Shown piece after piece: positions 5,784-6,020 of a DNA stretch of 6,020 bases. The position numbers and the translations under genes are program-made. Each line of letters begins with the position of its first letter. Position 1 is the first letter of the stretch. The notes under the pieces are model-generated. The model was not told where the DNA came from. It worked only from the letters and a program-made list of their open reading frames with translations, and did not search any database. The DNA lies in assembly GCA_937915775.1 (NCBI GenBank), contig CALGGQ010000331.1, positions 1 through 6,020 of the forward strand, written 5' to 3'. The stretch is from an uncultured Clostridia bacterium. Lineage in GTDB: Bacteria; Bacillota; Clostridia; Oscillospirales; Acutalibacteraceae.

Positions 5784-6020
5784 ATCACGGAAGCCGGGAC
5801 CTACCTTCTGACCGGCTCTTTCAAGGGCCGGGTCGTCGTGAAAGTCGGCGATGACGACAAAGTCCATCTGGTCCTCAGCGACGCCACCATCACGAACAGC
5901 GACAGCGCGGCGATCTACGTACAGTCCGGCGACAAAGTCTTCGTGACCCTTGCCGACGGCACGACGAACAAAGTCTCTTCCTCCGCGACGTTTTCGTCCG
6001 CGGACGCCGAGACCGGCGAC
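5769..6020 (+). CDS. carbohydrate-binding domain protein fragment (Cthe_2159/DUF4353-like), partial at both ends
   Basis: An uninterrupted + strand frame of 84 codons runs to the window end with no start or stop. It reads GSDVTITEAGTYLLTG, then VGDDDKVHLVLSDATITNSD, SAAIYVQSGDKVFVTLADGT and a Ser/Ala-rich end. The pattern of a GTY-LTG strand, a GDDDKVHLVL strand, SAAIYV and KVFVTLADGTTN is what I recall for the secreted or surface carbohydrate-binding domain-containing proteins related to Clostridium thermocellum Cthe_2159. These form a beta-helix and bind plant polysaccharides. The assignment is by recognition only. Codons are GC-rich (GTC, GCC, GGC, ACC), unlike rpsE and rpmD next to it. 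An 11-base direct repeat, CCGAGACCGGC, occurs at 5761-5771 and 6007-6017 in the same frame. A surface protein has no expected place inside the spc operon. Confidence 0.7.

Noticed and set aside
5784..5867. N-terminal extension of S5 beginning MDFVVIADFHDD
   Set aside because: These 28 residues have no S5 similarity and no ribosome binding site. They are the antisense reading of the carbohydrate-binding fragment, so the apparent fusion protein is an artefact of the junction.
1..6020. Novel defence, mobile or regulatory system
   Set aside because: All strands and gaps were read. Everything except the last 240 or so bases is explained by housekeeping genes, and that end is a fragment of a known-type surface domain. 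No transposase, repeat array, attachment site or unknown gene cluster is present.

Overview
The window is a minus-strand stretch of the conserved spc/alpha ribosomal-protein operon of a Gram-positive anaerobe, most likely class Clostridia (Oscillospiraceae/Ruminococcaceae-like). In transcription order (right to left on the + strand) it carries rpsE (5'-truncated), rpmD, rplO, secY, adk, map, infA, rpmJ, rpsM, rpsK and rpsD. This is the usual Bacillota order. Strong AGGAGG-type ribosome binding sites, a zinc-finger adenylate kinase, a short zinc-free S4 and a C+ type L36 all fit that assignment. No tRNA, rRNA, CRISPR array, insertion sequence or convincing intrinsic terminator was seen.

The genes are tightly packed. 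map and secY start 1 nt after the stop of the preceding gene, with their ribosome binding sites inside the upstream coding sequence. Other gaps are about 14-30 nt. The only larger one is 108 nt between map and infA; it holds small palindromes and no gene. Functionally the set is the translation machinery (S5, L30, L15, IF-1, L36, S13, S11, S4), the Sec translocon channel (SecY), nucleotide homeostasis (Adk) and N-terminal methionine removal (Map).

The notable feature is that the sequence looks like a mosaic. (1) At the right end the rpsE reading frame loses all S5 similarity upstream of its conserved GHVGAGLGKA motif. From there to the window end the opposite strand encodes a fragment of a carbohydrate-binding domain protein resembling the Cthe_2159/DUF4353 family. 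The join lies in a short stretch (about 5769-5783) that makes sense in both proteins. (2) Inside rpsD the codon usage changes sharply at about 460-510: the 5' part uses AGA and GCA, the 3' part only CGC/CGT and nearly only GCC. (3) Inside secY isoleucine usage switches at about 3720, from 15 ATA and 1 ATT to 0 ATA and 6 ATT. The simplest reading is a composite assembly, or a set of recombination/rearrangement events, joined in conserved gene segments. I see no sign of a novel functional system. The most useful message for a reader is to treat the ends and the gene linkage with caution.
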